Below the pieces are notes generated by a model that made no database searches, was not told the origin of the DNA, and saw nothing but the letters and a program-made list of their open reading frames with translations. A program made the translations under genes and the position numbers. A stretch of 64,000 nucleotides of DNA from Phyllobacterium sophorae (lineage in GTDB: Bacteria > Pseudomonadota > Alphaproteobacteria > Rhizobiales > Rhizobiaceae). Position 1 is the stretch's first letter. The number at the start of each line of letters is the position of its first letter. Of the stretch, positions 52,060 through 61,829 are shown in pieces. The DNA is taken from NCBI RefSeq assembly GCF_003010965.1, contig NZ_PGGM01000013.1, positions 124,001 to 188,000 on the forward strand, given 5' to 3'.

Positions 52060-52233
52060 TATCTCCCCCTTTGTGGGGGAGAAAGGATTTTCTTGAATTT
52101 AGCCCTTCGCTAAATTCTTAGAAAATCCCAGAGAGGGGGTAGTCTGTTTGGCAAATCCCCTCTCTTGCGATTTCTAGCACTTAGCAAGGGCTAAGGTGCT
52201 GAAATCGCTTTCTCTCCCACAAGGGGAGAGATA
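52060..52233. repeat. Paired-arm palindromic repeat, copy 4
   Basis: The left arm has TATCTCCCCCTTTGTGGGGG and the A-type hairpin (GGATTTTCTTGAATTTAGC to CTAAATTCTTAGAAAATCC). A linker TAGTCTGTTTGGCAAA follows, then the B-type right arm (GCGATTTCTAGCACTTAGC to GCTAAGGTGCTGAAATCGC) ending in GGGGAGAGATA. It lies between betA and betB inside the operon. Confidence 0.88.
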
Positions 52234-52249
52234 ACCAGCACCGTTTCAC

Positions 52250-53899
52250 TTATCGATCACTTACCTGCCAGCGCGGATTGATCCAGGGTTCCTGGTTGGA
52301 GCGTGGCAGGGGATCGCGGCCAAGGATATGGTCGGAAGCCTTTTCACCGGTCATGATCGACGGCGCGTTGAGATTGCCATTCGTCACCCGCGGGAAGATC
52401 GAGCTGTCGGCAACGCGGAGTCCTTCGACACCGATGACGCGGCATTGGGGATCGACCACCGCGGTCCGATCATTCGCCGCACCCATCCTGCAGGTCCCGC
52501 AGGGGTGGAAAGCGCTTTCCGCATGTTCGCGCAGGAAGTCATCGATCTCCTCGTCAGTCTGCACATGGCTACCCGGCGAAATCTCGCGGCCGCGATAGGG
52601 ATCGAGCGCCGCCTGGGCGAAAATCTCGCGCGTCAATCGCACGGCATGGCGGAAATCCACCCAGTCATCGGGATGCGACATGTAATTGAAGAGGATCTTC
52701 GGCTTCTCGAAAGGATCGGAAGAGCGGAGCGTGACGCTGCCACGCGATTTCGAACGCATCGGCCCGACATGCGCCTGGAAGCCATGACCCTTCGCCGCCG
52801 CCTTGCCATCGTAGCGGATGGCGGCCGGCAGGAAGTGGTACTGGATATCCGGGTAATCGATGCCGGGCTTCGAACGCACGAAAGCGGCGGATTCGAAATG
52901 GTTGGTCGCGCCATGGCCGCTCTTGAAGAACAGCCATTCGGCACCGATCAATGCCTTGGAGAAAAGTCCAAGCTTGGAATTCAGCGTGATCGGCTTCAGG
53001 CTCTCCTGCTGGATGTAGACCTCCATGTGGTCCTGCAGGTTCTGGCCGACCCCGGGCCGGTCGGCAACGACCGGAATGCCAAGTTCCTTCAGATGCGCGG
53101 CGGGGCCAATACCCGACAGCATGAGCAGCTTGGGTGAATTGATGGAGGAGGCAGCGACGATCACTTCACGGCGAGCGCGGATCACTTCCGTCTTGCCGCG
53201 CCGGGCAATCTCCACCCCCACGGCGCGTTGATTCTCGATGATCACACGCCGGGCGAAGCCGTTGACGAGATTCACATTTTTACGTTTCAGGGCAGGGCGC
53301 AGATAGGCGTTGGCGGTTGACCAGCGGCGCCCCTGATAGATCGTCTGCTCCATGGCGCCGAAGCCCTCCTGCTTCGAGCCGTTGTAATCGTCGGTAACCT
53401 CAAATCCGGCTTGCTTTCCCGCGTCGACGAAGGCGTGGAAAAGCGGATTGTCGCGCCGGCCGCGCTGGACATTCAACGGACCGCTCGTTCCGCGCCAGCC
53501 GGCTTCGCCGCCGTGCGAATTCTCCATGCGCTTGAAATAGGGCAGCACGTCCGCATAGGACCAGCCCGCCGCGCCGCTTTCCGCCCAATGGTCGAAATCA
53601 TGCGCGTGACCGCGCACATAGACCATGCCGTTGATCGAGGACGATCCGCCGATTACCTTGCCGCGTGGCGTCACCAGTGTGCGCCCGCCAAGATGCGGTT
53701 CCGGCTCAGAGTTGAAGCCCCAGTCATAGGCGCTCATGTTCATCGGGAACGACAAGGCCGCCGGCATCTGGATGAAGGGGCCAATATCTGTGCCGCCAAA
53801 TTCAATGACGATCACGGAGTACTTGCCGTCCTCCGACAGGCGGTAAGCCATGGCGGAACCGGCCGACCCTGAACCAATGATGACGAAATCTGCTTCCAT
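52250..53899 (-). CDS. betA: Choline dehydrogenase BetA
   Basis: A 549-residue FAD-dependent GMC oxidoreductase that oxidises choline to betaine aldehyde at the membrane. The dinucleotide motif [16 protein letters not shown] is at the N-terminus. [18 protein letters not shown] is a family signature, and the C-terminal active-site His is in HPCGTCRMG. The ATG at 53899 ([11 protein letters not shown]) is preferred to an upstream in-frame start that would overlap betC. It follows betC by 14 bases. Confidence 0.95.
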   Translation of the reverse strand: MEADFVIIGSGSAGSAMAYRLSEDGKYSVIVIEFGGTDIGPFIQMPAALSFPMNMSAYDWGFNSEPEPHLGGRTLVTPRGKVIGGSSSINGMVYVRGHAHDFDHWAESGAAGWSYADVLPYFKRMENSHGGEAGWRGTSGPLNVQRGRRDNPLFHAFVDAGKQAGFEVTDDYNGSKQEGFGAMEQTIYQGRRWSTANAYLRPALKRKNVNLVNGFARRVIIENQRAVGVEIARRGKTEVIRARREVIVAASSINSPKLLMLSGIGPAAHLKELGIPVVADRPGVGQNLQDHMEVYIQQESLKPITLNSKLGLFSKALIGAEWLFFKSGHGATNHFESAAFVRSKPGIDYPDIQYHFLPAAIRYDGKAAAKGHGFQAHVGPMRSKSRGSVTLRSSDPFEKPKILFNYMSHPDDWVDFRHAVRLTREIFAQAALDPYRGREISPGSHVQTDEEIDDFLREHAESAFHPCGTCRMGAANDRTAVVDPQCRVIGVEGLRVADSSIFPRVTNGNLNAPSIMTGEKASDHILGRDPLPRSNQEPWINPRWQVSDR

Positions 53900-53913
53900 G
53901 GCCGGGCCCTTAC

Positions 53914-55437
53914 TCACTCGCCGCGCGGATAGCGGGCATTCTCTTCCAGGACATTCAAATCCATATGATTGCGCATGTAGCGCTCCGAGGCCTTCTGCAG
54001 CGGCTGATAGTCCCAGGGATAGTAGGAGCCGTTGCGCAGCGCCTCATACACAACCCAGCGCCGTGCCTGGCTTTCGCGCACGGCCGCGTCAAACGCCGCC
54101 ATGTCCCAGCGCTTGCCCGCCCTTGCCTTGAAATCGGCAAGCAGTTTCTCATGCGCGGGATCGCTGGCGAGGTTGGTCAGCTCCCGCGGATCCGATTCAA
54201 GATCAAAGAGTTGCGGCGGGTCGATCTCGCAATGCACGAACTTGTATTTGCCGTCCCGCATGCAGACCAGCGGCGCATTCGAGCCTTCCGCTGCATATTC
54301 CATCAGGACTGGTCCGGCGCGGTCCTGGCCTTGCATGACGGGCGTGAGGTCTTCACCATCGGTCCACTGCAGGACTTCGGCAATATCGATGCCGCCCAGG
54401 GCAGCGAGGGTTGGATTGATGTCGAGCGTCGAAACCGGCTGGCTGATCAATTGTGGCGCGATGCCCTTGCCCGCAATCATCAGCGGTACGCGGACCGAGC
54501 CTTCGAAGAAGTTCATCTTGAACCACAGACCGCGCTCACCCAGCATGTCGCCATGGTCTGAGGTGAAGACGATGATCGTGTCTTCCAGCATGCGCGTCGT
54601 ACGCAACACCTCGAGGATTTCGCCGACCTTGTCGTCGATATATGAGATGTTGGCGAGATAACCCTGCCGTGCTCGCCGCACCTGTTCCGGGGTGATATCG
54701 AACTCCCGGTGTTCGCAGGCCTCCATCAGCCGCTGTGAATGCGGGTCCTGTTCCTCGAAGGAAATGCCGCCCACGACCGGATCGAGCGCGGGTGACCCTT
54801 CATAGAGGTCCCAGTATTGGCGCCGCGCCACGTAAGGGTCGTGCGGGTGGGTGAAGGACACGGTCAGGCACCAGGGTCGCCGCGACGCATCATCGGACTC
54901 CCGCGACAGCTGGTAGAGTTTCTGCCGCGCGTGGAACGCCACTTCGTCATCATATTCCATCTGGTTGGTAATTTCGGCAACGCCAGCGCCGGTGACGGAA
55001 CCGAGATTGTGGTACCACCAGTCGATGCGCTCGCCCGGCTTGCGATAGTCCGGTGTCCAGCCGAAGTCAGCCGGATAGATGTCGGTCGTCAGGCGCTCTT
55101 CGAGACCGTGCAACTGGTCCGGGCCGACGAAATGCATCTTGCCGGAAAGCCCCGTATAGTAGCCAGCCCGGCGCAGATGATGCGCGTAGGTCGGGATGTC
55201 GGAAACGAACTCGGCGGCATTGTCATAGACCCGGGTGCGCGACGGCAATTGGCCGGACATGAGGGACGCGCGGGCAGGGGCACAGAGAGGCGAGGCCGTA
55301 TAGGTGTTGGCAAAGCGGGCCGAACGCTTGGCCAGCGCCTTCAGATGCGGTGCATGGATGAATTCCGCCGGGCCATCCGGGAACAGCGTTCCATTCAGCT
55401 GATCAACCATCAGTATGAGGATATTCGGCCTTGTCAT
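53914..55437 (-). CDS. betC: Choline-sulfatase BetC
   Basis: A 507-residue alkaline-phosphatase-fold sulfatase that hydrolyses choline-O-sulfate to choline and sulfate. The formylglycine site is C52 in [14 protein letters not shown] (CxPxR type). Metal ligands appear in [11 protein letters not shown] and [13 protein letters not shown]. The ATG overlaps the betI stop by four bases. It feeds choline to BetA and BetB, so imported or host-derived choline-O-sulfate becomes glycine betaine. Confidence 0.95.
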   Translation of the reverse strand: MTRPNILILMVDQLNGTLFPDGPAEFIHAPHLKALAKRSARFANTYTASPLCAPARASLMSGQLPSRTRVYDNAAEFVSDIPTYAHHLRRAGYYTGLSGKMHFVGPDQLHGLEERLTTDIYPADFGWTPDYRKPGERIDWWYHNLGSVTGAGVAEITNQMEYDDEVAFHARQKLYQLSRESDDASRRPWCLTVSFTHPHDPYVARRQYWDLYEGSPALDPVVGGISFEEQDPHSQRLMEACEHREFDITPEQVRRARQGYLANISYIDDKVGEILEVLRTTRMLEDTIIVFTSDHGDMLGERGLWFKMNFFEGSVRVPLMIAGKGIAPQLISQPVSTLDINPTLAALGGIDIAEVLQWTDGEDLTPVMQGQDRAGPVLMEYAAEGSNAPLVCMRDGKYKFVHCEIDPPQLFDLESDPRELTNLASDPAHEKLLADFKARAGKRWDMAAFDAAVRESQARRWVVYEALRNGSYYPWDYQPLQKASERYMRNHMDLNVLEENARYPRGE

Positions 55438-56027
55438 TGCGATGCTCCGGCGGCGGCTAGTTTCGTCGTTACATAATCTTCTACGAGCGCTATGGCATTC
55501 GCTGCTTCAGGCGCGCCATTGCGCAGCGCATGGCGGATATAGAGCCCGTCAATCATTGCGCCCGCTCCCTCGGCGATCTGCATCGCCGTATCCCGCCTCG
55601 TCAGCTGCTGCAGCGCATGCACGAGATTGGAATGCATGCGCCGCGCGTACACGCGTAGCAGGCGGCGCGTATCTTCCGACTTTTGCGCGTGGACGTAGAA
55701 AGTCAGCCAGGCGGCAACGGTTTGCGGCGCAAACTGCGAGGCCGAGAAATTGACGGCAATGATCGCCGCGATGCGTGCGGCGGGCGTTGCGGCGGTTTGC
55801 AAGGCTGACAGCAGGTCGCGGCCGAGTTCCTTCAAAAGATGTCGCATAGTGGCGAGGATCAGCTGTTCCTTGCCGCCAAAGTAATGATGCGCGAGGGCAG
55901 GCGAAACGCCGGCCTCATGGGCAATCTCGGCGACCGTCACATCAAGCGAGCCGCGCTGGCCGATGGTGCGGATAGCAGCATCGATCAACTCCCGCTTGCG
56001 CAGTGGTTCCATTCCGACTTTGGGCAT
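55434..56027 (-). CDS. betI: TetR-family choline-responsive repressor BetI
   Basis: A 197-residue TetR regulator with its helix-turn-helix near residues 25-50 ([26 protein letters not shown]) and the BetI-type N-terminus [18 protein letters not shown]. It represses the bet operon when choline is absent. It is the first gene of the operon and overlaps betC. A palindrome at 56061-56080 is the likely operator, and is shared with the divergent thiolase gene. Confidence 0.94.
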   Translation of the reverse strand: MPKVGMEPLRKRELIDAAIRTIGQRGSLDVTVAEIAHEAGVSPALAHHYFGGKEQLILATMRHLLKELGRDLLSALQTAATPAARIAAIIAVNFSASQFAPQTVAAWLTFYVHAQKSEDTRRLLRVYARRMHSNLVHALQQLTRRDTAMQIAEGAGAMIDGLYIRHALRNGAPEAANAIALVEDYVTTKLAAAGASQ

Positions 56028-56060
56028 GTTGAGAAACCTCGTTTGATCGGCATATTATTA

Positions 56061-56080
56061 TTGATTGACTGATCAATCAA
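56061..56080. promoter_or_regulatory. Candidate BetI operator
   Basis: TTGATTGACTGATCAATCAA is an inverted repeat of TTGATTGA and TCAATCAA with a four-base spacer. It lies 34 bases upstream of betI and 101 bases upstream of the thiolase start, and is the only strong palindrome in the gap. Confidence 0.7.
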
Positions 56081-56181
56081 TAAAAATCGAAGAGCTATTT
56101 CGTCGCGATATTGCGGGCTTTACCTTGAATGGCTGGCGGTTCATGGTTAGGTCAAAGACAAGACATTTGTGGAGGAAAGAG

Positions 56182-57348
56182 ATGACAGCCTGTATCGTTG
56201 GATGGTCGCATCTGCCGTTCGGAAAACTCGAAGGCGAAACTGTCGAAAGCCTGATCGTCAAGGCCGCCCTTGGAGCGCTGGACCATGCTGGCATTGGCCC
56301 TGAAGACGTTGACGAGATCGTGCTTGGTCATTTCAATGCCGGGTTCTCGCCGCAGGATTTCACTGCCAGCCTTGTGCTTCAGGCAAGTGATGCGTTCCGC
56401 TTCAAGCCGGCGACGCGTGTTGAAAACGCGTGCGCGACCGGCTCGGCAGCCGTGCATCAGGGCATCAAGACCATTCGCGCCGGTGCTGCGAAAGTTGTGC
56501 TTGTCGTCGGCGTCGAGAAAATGACATCGACGCCCGGTCCGGAAATCGGCAAGAATCTCTTGAAGGCGTCCTACCTGCCGGAAGAGGGCGACATCCCTGC
56601 CGGATTTGCCGGAGTGTTCGGCCAGATCGCCGCCGCCTATTTCCAGAAGTATGGCGATCAGTCGGATGCGCTGGCAATGATTGCCGCCAAGAACCACAAG
56701 AATGGCGTGGGCAATCCCTATGCGCAGATGCGCAAGGATCTGGGTTACGAATTCTGCCGCCAGGAAAGCGAGAAGAACCCCTTCGTCGCCGGACCATTGA
56801 AACGCACGGACTGCTCGCTGGTATCCGATGGCGCCGCCGCGCTGGTGCTGACCGACACGCAGACGGCGCTGAAGATGAAGCGAGCAGTGGCATTTCGCGC
56901 CGCGCAGCACGTTCAGGATTTCCTGCCAATCTCCAAGCGCGATATCCTGGCTTTCGAAGGTTGCGCCGAGGGCTGGAAGCGCGCGCTGAATCAGGCGGGC
57001 GTGACTATCGACGACCTTTCATTCGTCGAGACCCATGACTGCTTCACCATTGCCGAACTGATCGAGTATGAGGCGATGGGGCTGGCGAAACCGGGTGAGG
57101 GCGCCAAGATTGCAATGGAAGGCCAGACCGCCATGGGCGGCCGCCTGCCGGTCAACCCTTCCGGTGGCCTCAAGGCCAAGGGGCATCCGATCGGCGCCAG
57201 CGGCGTATCCATGCACGTGCTGTCGTCGATGCAACTGACAGGCGAAGCCGGCGGCATTCAAGTCCCCGATGCAAGACTTGCGGGCATCTTCAACATGGGC
57301 GGCGCAGCGGTTGCGAACTACGTGTCGGTGCTTGAGCGGATCAAGTAG
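56182..57348 (+). CDS. Thiolase-family acetyl-CoA acetyltransferase
   Basis: A 388-residue thiolase-fold enzyme. The nucleophilic Cys is in VENACATGSAAVHQG (near residue 86). The C-terminus has NPSGGLKAKGHPIGASG with the His, and a second conserved segment ETHDCFTIAELIEYEAMG. The latter places it in the SCP2/acetyl-CoA C-acyltransferase-like branch rather than classical PhaA. The ATG at 56182 follows GGAGGAAAG. It is divergent from betI and may share the operator, so a link to choline or betaine metabolism is possible but unproven. The substrate is unknown. Confidence 0.85.
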   Translation: MTACIVGWSHLPFGKLEGETVESLIVKAALGALDHAGIGPEDVDEIVLGHFNAGFSPQDFTASLVLQASDAFRFKPATRVENACATGSAAVHQGIKTIRAGAAKVVLVVGVEKMTSTPGPEIGKNLLKASYLPEEGDIPAGFAGVFGQIAAAYFQKYGDQSDALAMIAAKNHKNGVGNPYAQMRKDLGYEFCRQESEKNPFVAGPLKRTDCSLVSDGAAALVLTDTQTALKMKRAVAFRAAQHVQDFLPISKRDILAFEGCAEGWKRALNQAGVTIDDLSFVETHDCFTIAELIEYEAMGLAKPGEGAKIAMEGQTAMGGRLPVNPSGGLKAKGHPIGASGVSMHVLSSMQLTGEAGGIQVPDARLAGIFNMGGAAVANYVSVLERIK

Positions 57349-57351
57349 GCG

Positions 57352-58131
57352 CTACCGCCAAATGCCGATCCTGCCGAATCCGGGCACTTTAAGTCCCGGA
57401 TTCAGAATATCAAACCCGGCAACCAAGCCCATGAAATTAATTTCGAATCCGCTGCGTGCGCCAGCGGCAAAGCCGATATAGCCGAAGAGCGTCGCACGGA
57501 AATTCCGCCAGTCATCATCGATGGCAAACAGCCTGCCATCGGTCGGGAAATCACGGCCAACCGCGTTGGATGGCAATACGACGCCGATTTCCGGAACCGA
57601 GCGCAGGACGTGTGCGACGAAACTGTTTGAGTTCGGGCCCGGCCATAGCACGTAGCTACCGGGCCTCGCATAGGGGTATTGCCTGATGGCAGCTTCGATC
57701 TTCGGGATCAGCCCTCGCGCCCCGGTGCCATGGATCTCATGCACGATGGAAGGTGTATTGGAGTACCATCGCCCATCGGCATCGTAAGCGTTCTTGCGCA
57801 CCGGCGTACCCCAGCCGACGACGTCATAACGGTCGTAGCTGATTGTTCCGGGACGTTTTACCACCAGCCAGGAATGCAACGAAAGTGCCCCCTTCAAGCC
57901 GCCTGTACGGGCGGCCAGAATATAGATTGACGCGTCGCTGGCCTCCAGCCTGGAAGGTAACACGCCGCTGGAGCTCCAATCGGCTGCACGCCAGTTGTCA
58001 GCATGATGCTGGGTCATCCACCATCCGGCCGCAGCCAGCGAAGGGACAATGAAGAGCACGAGGATTGCCAGCGCCAGCCGGGTCAACAAACTGATCAAGA
58101 AGTTTCTCCATTGGAAAGGCAGGCAGACCAT
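57352..58131 (-). CDS. DUF3750 protein
   Basis: A 259-residue protein with one N-terminal membrane helix (LLTRLALAILVLFIVPSLAAAGWW) followed by the DUF3750 region: YILAARTGGLKGALSLHSWLVV, YDVVGWGTPV, WPGPNSNSFVAHVLR and GRDFPTDG. The family has no known function. The Asn-Ser pair and His in LHSW and NSNSFVAH recall NlpC/P60-like or lipid-processing folds, but this is speculative. The start is uncertain (ATG at 58131 or a nearby TTG). It converges with the thiolase, with three bases between stops. Confidence 0.75.
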   Translation of the reverse strand: MVCLPFQWRNFLISLLTRLALAILVLFIVPSLAAAGWWMTQHHADNWRAADWSSSGVLPSRLEASDASIYILAARTGGLKGALSLHSWLVVKRPGTISYDRYDVVGWGTPVRKNAYDADGRWYSNTPSIVHEIHGTGARGLIPKIEAAIRQYPYARPGSYVLWPGPNSNSFVAHVLRSVPEIGVVLPSNAVGRDFPTDGRLFAIDDDWRNFRATLFGYIGFAAGARSGFEINFMGLVAGFDILNPGLKVPGFGRIGIWR

Positions 58132-58190
58132 CCTATAAGAGCAGCAATTCCGGCTGATTTCAGCCAAATTCGTGGGAAAAGTTGGGTATC

Positions 58191-59210
58191 ATGAGCAATC
58201 CGGTTCTGGTTGAAGTTTTTAGAGGCGAGACGGTCGAAAGCCGTCATCGCGGTTCGGTGATTGTAACGGACGGCGACGGCAAGATCGTCTTCTCGCTCGG
58301 CGATATTGAACGCCCGACCTTTCCGCGTTCGGCGATCAAGGCCATCCAGGCGCTGCCGCTGGTCGAAAGCGGCGCGGCGGATGCCTATGGCTTCGGCAAT
58401 GAGGAACTGGCCATGGCCTGCGCTTCGCACTCAGGCGAGCCCGAGCATGTGCGCAAGGCCGCCGACATGCTGGGCCGTGCCGGCCTCGATGTTTCAGCGC
58501 TCGAATGCGGGGCGCACTGGCCATACCAGCAGCCGGTTCTCATAGCGCTTGCACAAAGCGGCGAGACACCGACAGCGCTGCACAATAACTGCTCCGGCAA
58601 GCATGCGGGCTTTCTGTGCACGTGCCGGCATCTCGGCATTGAAACGCGGGGCTATTCGGCACTCGGTTCGCCCGAGCAGGATATGGTACGCGATGCGATG
58701 GAAGCGGTGACGGGTGCCGCCCATACGCTGGATCATTGTGGCACCGACGGCTGTTCCATTCCGACATATGCCATTCCGCTGAGAAACCTGGCACACGGCT
58801 TTGCTCGCATGGCGACTGGTTCCGGGCTCGAGCCCATACGCGCCGCGGCGGCGCGGCGGTTGCTGGATGCCACGATGGCGGCGCCGTTCTATGTGGCAGG
58901 CACGCACCGGGCCTGCACGGAACTGATGGAGATGGCGCCGGGGCGGATATTCGTGAAGACGGGGGCGGAAGGCGTTTTTGTCGGGGCGCTGCCGGAACTC
59001 GGGCTGGGCATCGCCGTCAAATGCGATGATGGCACGGCACGTGCGTCCGAGGCGATCATTGCGACAGTTCTGGCGCGTATTTTCCGCAACGAGCCGGAGC
59101 TGGAATCGAAACTTGACCGGTTTGCCGATCGTGAGATGCGCAACTGGAATGGCATTACCTACGGTGTGATCAGTCCGGCAGAGACGCTGACCGACGCGGA
59201 CATCAACTGA
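58191..59210 (+). CDS. ansA: L-asparaginase, rhizobial AnsA type
   Basis: A 339-residue asparaginase of the Rhizobium-type family, unrelated to the E. coli AnsA/AnsB fold. Typical segments are EVFRGETVESRHRGSVIV, RSAIKAIQALPLVESGAA, CASHSGEPEHV, NCSGKHAGFLCT and DHCGTDGCSIPTYAIPL, in which Ser, Lys and Cys residues contribute to the active site. The ATG at 58191 is chosen over a weak in-frame start nine bases upstream. Its 3' end overlaps the convergent TIGR03808 gene by eight bases. Confidence 0.92.
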   Translation: MSNPVLVEVFRGETVESRHRGSVIVTDGDGKIVFSLGDIERPTFPRSAIKAIQALPLVESGAADAYGFGNEELAMACASHSGEPEHVRKAADMLGRAGLDVSALECGAHWPYQQPVLIALAQSGETPTALHNNCSGKHAGFLCTCRHLGIETRGYSALGSPEQDMVRDAMEAVTGAAHTLDHCGTDGCSIPTYAIPLRNLAHGFARMATGSGLEPIRAAAARRLLDATMAAPFYVAGTHRACTELMEMAPGRIFVKTGAEGVFVGALPELGLGIAVKCDDGTARASEAIIATVLARIFRNEPELESKLDRFADREMRNWNGITYGVISPAETLTDADIN

Positions 59211-60552
59211 CAACATTCCGCTCAAGGATCAAATTGGGGTAGTCGGACGCGCCTTTCCGGGTCAGATCCTTGACGGTGATATCGGCCCAACTGTGACCGA
59301 CAATGCCGCCATTCTTGGCGTCTTGGATGATGTTGTCGCTTATGATGGCAGAGCCAGCGCCTTTGACGACGCTGACATATATCCCTTCGCCCGATGCGCG
59401 AACAATATTACCGGTGGCGATGACATTGCGCATATAGGTGCCCCAGCCAAGCTGAATGCCATAAAGCGGTGCGCTTTCAATAACGTTGCCTGTGACCGAT
59501 ATATCTGCCTCGACGGCGATGCCGATACCGAAGGTACCCGGATAGGGTCCCCTGGTTGAGAGATTTCTGACGACATTGCCGCTGCACGTACCCATGCGGC
59601 CGCCGCTGTCGAAATTGACCATGGATATGCCATTGCTGGCGCCATCGACCAAATTGTTCGCGATCACCGCGCCTTCAAACGCAAATTCGGAATAGATGGC
59701 GGTTTCGCCGCTTGCTGTGCAATTGTTGCCGGTGATCTGCAGATTGCTTGCACTGTTGCCGCGGATCGCCGTGAAGGCGCTATCGTTGATGACATTGTTG
59801 GACACGATGACATTGTCGGCCCGGAAGACATTGATCGCATTGCCGTTCTGACCCGTACCACCAGCATCCGCCCGGATCTTTTCAACACGGTTTCCCACTA
59901 TGATCGTACTGTCGCGGCCTTGCTCATAGCGCTGAACGAGAATGCCGCCATTGCCGCAATCACTGATTTCATTTTGCGTGATCCGCAGCCCCGTCGAATC
60001 CGCCGCAAAGATAGCGGCGTCGGTGGCGCCGGAAATACGCGTCCGCTCTATCCTTCCACCGCATTTGAAAAGGTCCACGGCATTTTTTCGTGCCCCGATG
60101 ATCTGGCAGTCGTCAAGCACGAGATAGCCGACATTGCTGAGCTCAACGAGTCCGCGCACGCTCTCACTCAACCACCTGTCGTCACCATCGATAAGCAAAC
60201 CGCTGAGTTGAACATGATCGGCGCCATTCGCGCTTATCAAGCCATTCCTGCCGCCGAAAACGATACGTGATTTTCCTGACATACCAGCGAGATTGACATA
60301 GGCCGGAAACTGGAGGCCGGATGCGATATAAGTCCCCGGCGGAAGGAAAATCTGCTCGCCCGCAGCACTTGCCTTGGTCAGCAGTGCATTGAACTTGGCG
60401 GTCTGATCGTCCGGCGATCCGGGCTGCAGGCCGAACTCAACAGCATTTATCATCCCCGTTGCCGCTGCCATTTGCGCCTGCGCGAAACGAGGTAGGGTGC
60501 TTCCGCTGGCGAGCCCGGCCAGACCTGCAAGGACAAGACGTCGGTTTATCAT
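59203..60552 (-). CDS. TIGR03808-type Tat-exported beta-helix protein
   Basis: A 449-residue exported protein. INRRLVLAGLAGLASGS is a twin-arginine signal, with cleavage near FAQAQ. The rest is a right-handed parallel beta-helix with many repeated turns such as ITQNEISDCGNGGI, IVGNRVEKI, VSNNVINDSA and ITGNNC. This fits the TIGR03808 family, known in Rhizobiales but without function; polysaccharide binding or lysis is possible. The ATG at 60552 places the signal at the N-terminus; a longer frame from 60612 does not add a sensible sequence. Confidence 0.85.
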   Translation of the reverse strand: MINRRLVLAGLAGLASGSTLPRFAQAQMAAATGMINAVEFGLQPGSPDDQTAKFNALLTKASAAGEQIFLPPGTYIASGLQFPAYVNLAGMSGKSRIVFGGRNGLISANGADHVQLSGLLIDGDDRWLSESVRGLVELSNVGYLVLDDCQIIGARKNAVDLFKCGGRIERTRISGATDAAIFAADSTGLRITQNEISDCGNGGILVQRYEQGRDSTIIVGNRVEKIRADAGGTGQNGNAINVFRADNVIVSNNVINDSAFTAIRGNSASNLQITGNNCTASGETAIYSEFAFEGAVIANNLVDGASNGISMVNFDSGGRMGTCSGNVVRNLSTRGPYPGTFGIGIAVEADISVTGNVIESAPLYGIQLGWGTYMRNVIATGNIVRASGEGIYVSVVKGAGSAIISDNIIQDAKNGGIVGHSWADITVKDLTRKGASDYPNLILERNVVS

Positions 60553-60684
60553 TTGATTTATCCGGGATTGCACGAGGGGCAGGCTGGCTGGGTCGGGACC
60601 TCTAGTATGCATATTAATACGTACTAGTCCCTAGACCGAAGGATTACACTTGCTGTTGGGGCTAGCAAGACCTACCTTGGACTC

Positions 60685-61158
60685 ATGAGCGGCGCATTTA
60701 CCAAGCAAGATGACAGCAATTCCTCGATTGACCTCGGGGAACGACCGGTCAGTCCGCATCGTAATCTGGTCACCGAGCATGGACTTGCACTGATCGACGC
60801 CGAGATAGCCGCACTGCATGAGGCTTTGGCCAAGGGCAATGCCGAGGCCGATCGCGAGCTGATTGCCCGCGCCTCGCGCGATTTACGCTACTGGACCGCA
60901 CGGCGGGAAACAGCGGAAATCTCACACCCGGATCCGCACAGCGACGTGGTGCGGTTTGGCATGAGCGTGACGATCACCGACGGCAATGGCAAGACGCAGA
61001 CCTGGGCAATCGTCGGCGAGGATGAAGTGGATGCCAGTCATGGCAAGATTTCACATGTTTCACCCATGGCGAAGATGATGTTCGGCAAGGCCGTTGGCGA
61101 TACGTTCGAGCTCAACGATCACGAGTGGGAAATTACTGCGATCAACGCTGCACCTTGA
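60685..61158 (+). CDS. GreA/GreB-family transcription factor
   Basis: A 157-residue protein of the GreA/GreB family, which enters the RNA polymerase secondary channel. The N-terminal coiled coil (LIDAEIAALHEALAKGNAEAD) has the usual acidic tip region, and the C-terminal FKBP-like domain has VRFGMSVTITDGNGK, IVGEDEVD and PMAKMMFGKAVGD. It is more divergent than canonical GreA, so it may be a paralogue with a regulatory role. The ATG at 60685 has no strong ribosome-binding site. Confidence 0.85.
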   Translation: MSGAFTKQDDSNSSIDLGERPVSPHRNLVTEHGLALIDAEIAALHEALAKGNAEADRELIARASRDLRYWTARRETAEISHPDPHSDVVRFGMSVTITDGNGKTQTWAIVGEDEVDASHGKISHVSPMAKMMFGKAVGDTFELNDHEWEITAINAAP

Positions 61159-61212
61159 GGTTGAATCCCTCTGGGAGCGCCTGCGCGTAACCGATTCAAA
61201 TCACAGAATTTT

Positions 61213-61596
61213 TCAGATCAGTTCGATGTGATCGCGGAAAAATGCCGCCGCACCTGTCTCGTCGATTTCGCCCGAAGCAACGCTCATGACAAACGAGTAG
61301 AGTGTGCCATGGTCAGCAGTTGGCATGTAACCGTTGACAACGAGGAAGGCGAGTGCTGAAGCAAGCGCCGCACGCTTGTTTCCATCAACAAAGGGGTGAT
61401 TTCGTGCAAGCCCGAACATGTAGGCTCCGGCCAGTTCGGCTATATCCGGGTCGCCATAATGAGATTTGTTTTCGGCACGCGCCAATGCCGATTCGAGGGC
61501 ATTTTCATCCCTCAAGCCGTGAGCACCACCATGGCGATGCAATTGTTCCGCGTGCATTGCTTCTACGGATAAGCGGGAAAGAAATTCCCAACTCAT
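61213..61596 (-). CDS. doc: Doc-type toxin, Fic fold
   Basis: A 127-residue death-on-curing toxin of the Fic fold. The catalytic motif is HPFVDGNKRAA near residue 68, matching the HxFx(D/N)GNKR signature, so the active site looks intact. Doc proteins phosphorylate elongation factor Tu and arrest translation. The start at 61596 overlaps the antitoxin stop. The Doc is paired with an AbrB-type antitoxin rather than a Phd protein. Confidence 0.92.
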   Translation of the reverse strand: MSWEFLSRLSVEAMHAEQLHRHGGAHGLRDENALESALARAENKSHYGDPDIAELAGAYMFGLARNHPFVDGNKRAALASALAFLVVNGYMPTADHGTLYSFVMSVASGEIDETGAAAFFRDHIELI

Positions 61597-61814
61597 TCAG
61601 CGAGCTTTTGAAAAACGGTTTTGTACTTGTCCATCATACTGCGTGCCGCTTTCATCTGACGTTCGAAAGAATCGTCAGTCGGCTTCAGCGTGAACCCGTC
61701 GGCGGTGTCGATCACTTCAAGCTGATCGCCTGCTTTCAGATTGTGCCGGTCAAGCACATCCTTGGGCAGGATGACACCTTCCGAATTGCCGATCTTGCGT
61801 AGTGTTACCTTCAT
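61593..61814 (-). CDS. AbrB-type antitoxin of Doc
   Basis: A 73-residue protein with an AbrB/SpoVT DNA-binding domain (VTLRKIGNSEGVILPKDVL, then LKAGDQLEVIDTADG) and a helical tail (FERQMKAARSMMDKYK) likely to bind the toxin. The gene precedes and overlaps doc. An operator-like inverted repeat lies 16 bases upstream of its start. Confidence 0.9.
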   Translation of the reverse strand: MKVTLRKIGNSEGVILPKDVLDRHNLKAGDQLEVIDTADGFTLKPTDDSFERQMKAARSMMDKYKTVFQKLAE

Positions 61815-61829
61815 GGCCGTAACTCCAAA

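Noticed and set aside
12685-52233. Dispersed repeats considered as a CRISPR array or transposon ends
   Set aside because: The copies are palindromic, far apart and lack regular spacers or Cas genes. No transposase is encoded, although one copy carries a DUF559 gene.
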